Assembly (NCBI GenBank): GCA_020718965.1
Contig: DYRE01000007.1
Coordinates: forward strand, 1-21,877
Length of the DNA stretch: 21,877 bases
Origin: Desulfomonile tiedjei
GTDB taxonomy: Bacteria; Desulfobacterota; Desulfomonilia; Desulfomonilales; Desulfomonilaceae
Reading direction: 5' to 3'
The notes below the pieces were generated by a model. That model saw only the letters and a list, made by a program, of their open reading frames with translations. It did no database searches and was not told where the DNA came from. Within the stretch, counting starts at the first letter, position 1. Each line of letters starts with the position of its first letter. A program made the position numbers and the translations under genes. This document shows, in pieces, positions 20,261 to 21,877 of the stretch.

Positions 20261-21820
20261 ATGACCAAATCAGAAAGCCATTTCACTCCGTGTCTTGACG
20301 AATCAACTGAATTCAATACCTCTCTGTTGTTGGACAAGTTTAAACTCTTGCTGGTTATAGGTAGAAGTCTGGTTGGAAAAGAACCGTTTGAAAAAAAGAT
20401 TTGTGCTTTGGTCCCTCACCTTAATCACCTGTTGGGTAATCGGGCAGGAGTCGCAACGTGGATTGAAACTAATGGTCAAGTTTTTGGAGAAATTTCCAAG
20501 GCTCTCGACGGAGCAATATTCGTAAAGGATATTCGGGTTGAAAATCAAGTTCGTGGCAGGGTCTGCGCAAAATATGATAAAGCCGAGAAAATTTTTCCTG
20601 AAGACGAGTATTTCTTGCAGGAAGTTGCTGAATTAATTGGTCGCCAGATAGAGGTTGATGAGCTGGATCAGATGCTGAGGGGCTCTGAAGAGCGGTATAG
20701 AAAGCTGGCCGCAAATCTGTCTCGGGAGATGTGGAGGCGAACCGAAGCCCTGGCGAGTCAAAGCGGTTATCTGGAAGGAATATTGAGATCATCGGCGGAC
20801 ATGATAGTTACCACCGACCTGAATTCCAGAATCGTTGAATTCAATCCCGCAGCGGAAAAATTATTGGGTTACACAGCCGAAGAAATTCAAGGGCATAAAA
20901 TTAATGAGGTGTGGGTCGATTCTTCTGAGAGAGATGTAATACTGGAAGAAGTTCAAAACTCGGGCGGAATAAAAAACTACAAGACCAAGCTCATGAGAAA
21001 AGACGGCGCTGTCGTCGAAATTTCTTTGACCCTCTCCCTTTTAAAAGATAACGAAGGTCGCGTCCTTGGCACAGTCGGAATCAGCAAGGACGTTGCCAGG
21101 GAAAATGCAATACGAAGAGAACTTGAGAGACTTAATAAGAATTATAGGGAAGCCATTCATTTCATAAACCATGAAAACAAAAATTCCCTGATCGTAATAA
21201 GTGGGTTTGTCAAGAGATTGCTTGACTCTGAAACGGAGCAAAAACGAAAGGAACAGTTGGAAATAGTCTATCATCATTCCAAATTTCTGGAAGCCATGAG
21301 CAAGGATTTTCTAACCATGGCTGACCTTGAGCAGGGTGAGTTTCAGATACGCAAAGAAAAAATCGCAAATTTTTATGAACAGATAATCCTGCCGGCAATG
21401 GTAGGGTTAAAAGAAAGATATCCTAATTCTTTTAACAGTTATGACAATAGTATGGGCGGAGTGGGAAACATTCCTGTATACGGGGATCCCAGGTTTCTCG
21501 AAATTGTTTTCAGAAACCTTTTTGGGAATGCTCTTAAATATGGAAATCCTGGTGGAAGGATAGCCTACGGAGTTGTAGACCTTGGTGAAAAATTGCTATT
21601 CAATGTTTGGAATGAAGGACCAGGAATAGAGCCTGAAGAGAGGGAAAAAGTATTTGAGAAATTTTACCGGATCCAAAATGAGATGACACGTTCCAAACGG
21701 GGCACAGGTCTTGGTCTATACAATATAAAAAGGATTATTGAAGCCCACGGTGGAAGTTTGTGGTGTGAATCGGAATTAGGGAGTTGGACAAACTTTCTGT
21801 TTACCCTGCCAAAGGAATGA
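20261..21820 (+). CDS. Soluble PAS sensor histidine kinase
   Basis: A 519-aa sensor kinase without membrane segments, so a cytoplasmic sensor. The N-terminal 20-135 looks GAF-like (LLVIGRSLVGK, VAELIGRQIE), but this is tentative. A short coiled linker (136-165) leads to a PAS domain at about 168-282 (ILRSSADMIVTTDLNSRIVEFNPAAEKLLGY, then TVGISKDV). The phosphoacceptor region reads INHENKNSL with His304, a divergent H-box. The ATPase domain has the N-box FRNLFGNALKYG, G1 NEGPGIEPEEREKVFEKFYR and G2 GTGLGLYNIKRIIEAHGG. No response regulator follows within the window, so the partner is unknown. Divergent from rfbA with a 218-base gap. Confidence 0.9.
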   Translation: MTKSESHFTPCLDESTEFNTSLLLDKFKLLLVIGRSLVGKEPFEKKICALVPHLNHLLGNRAGVATWIETNGQVFGEISKALDGAIFVKDIRVENQVRGRVCAKYDKAEKIFPEDEYFLQEVAELIGRQIEVDELDQMLRGSEERYRKLAANLSREMWRRTEALASQSGYLEGILRSSADMIVTTDLNSRIVEFNPAAEKLLGYTAEEIQGHKINEVWVDSSERDVILEEVQNSGGIKNYKTKLMRKDGAVVEISLTLSLLKDNEGRVLGTVGISKDVARENAIRRELERLNKNYREAIHFINHENKNSLIVISGFVKRLLDSETEQKRKEQLEIVYHHSKFLEAMSKDFLTMADLEQGEFQIRKEKIANFYEQIILPAMVGLKERYPNSFNSYDNSMGGVGNIPVYGDPRFLEIVFRNLFGNALKYGNPGGRIAYGVVDLGEKLLFNVWNEGPGIEPEEREKVFEKFYRIQNEMTRSKRGTGLGLYNIKRIIEAHGGSLWCESELGSWTNFLFTLPKE

Positions 21821-21877
21821 CAGCCAATTTCTTCAAGTTTTCAGTCCTGGCGATTCTATTGATCGACTAAACATCCT

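Noticed and set aside
1..21877. Mobile element, prophage, CRISPR or tRNA genes
   Set aside because: No transposase, integrase, regular repeat-spacer pattern or tRNA-like cloverleaf was noticed on either strand; gene order and base use look uniform.

Overview
The window is a chromosomal stretch from an anaerobic, probably sulfate-reducing or syntrophic bacterium of the former Deltaproteobacteria. The support is the gene content: rubrerythrin, two-iron desulfoferrodoxin, rubredoxin:oxygen oxidoreductase, a CX4C rubredoxin, a DsrE-like protein, an iron-sulfur flavoprotein and a multihaem cytochrome c. No rRNA, tRNA, CRISPR array, insertion sequence or phage gene is visible. Genes are densely packed and several appear to start at TTG, GTG or possibly CTG.

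Layout. (1) 1-247, minus strand: the N-terminal part of an exported protein running off the left edge. (2) 445-2992: methylthioadenosine phosphorylase and adenine deaminase, a purine-salvage pair (MTA to adenine to hypoxanthine). (3) 3158-15496: eighteen consecutive plus-strand genes, nearly all of them O2, superoxide or peroxide defence or redox genes. They begin with a PerR-type regulator that has a 19-bp perfect palindrome just after its -10 box. Then follow rubrerythrin, superoxide reductase, a CX4C rubredoxin, an exported thioredoxin-like protein, an exported 1-Cys peroxiredoxin and an octahaem HAO-like cytochrome c. Next come a 56-aa Cys-rich rubredoxin-like protein, a DsrE-like protein, an iron-sulfur flavoprotein, a lone flavodoxin, a classical rubredoxin and rubredoxin:oxygen oxidoreductase. 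The run ends with a HEAT-like protein, cytochrome bd (CydA, CydB), thiol peroxidase and an erythrin-like ferritin-fold protein. (4) 15583-16641: an RND-type membrane fusion protein without a pump beside it. (5) 16643-20042, minus strand: the operon rfbA-rfbC-rfbB-ispG (nucleotide sugars plus an isoprenoid enzyme). (6) 20261-21820: a soluble PAS sensor histidine kinase without an adjacent response regulator.

How the parts may work together (inference from families and order). Cytoplasmic superoxide is reduced by desulfoferrodoxin, and peroxide by rubrerythrin and Tpx. O2 is reduced to water by the rubredoxin/ROO pair in the cytoplasm and by cytochrome bd in the membrane. The three exported proteins would form a periplasmic layer. 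PerR would sense peroxide at the head of the run, and internal promoters probably split it into several transcripts. The least explained pieces are the exported thioredoxin/peroxiredoxin/octahaem trio, the 56-aa seven-cysteine protein with its DsrE neighbour, and the HEAT-like protein between the two oxygen reductases.
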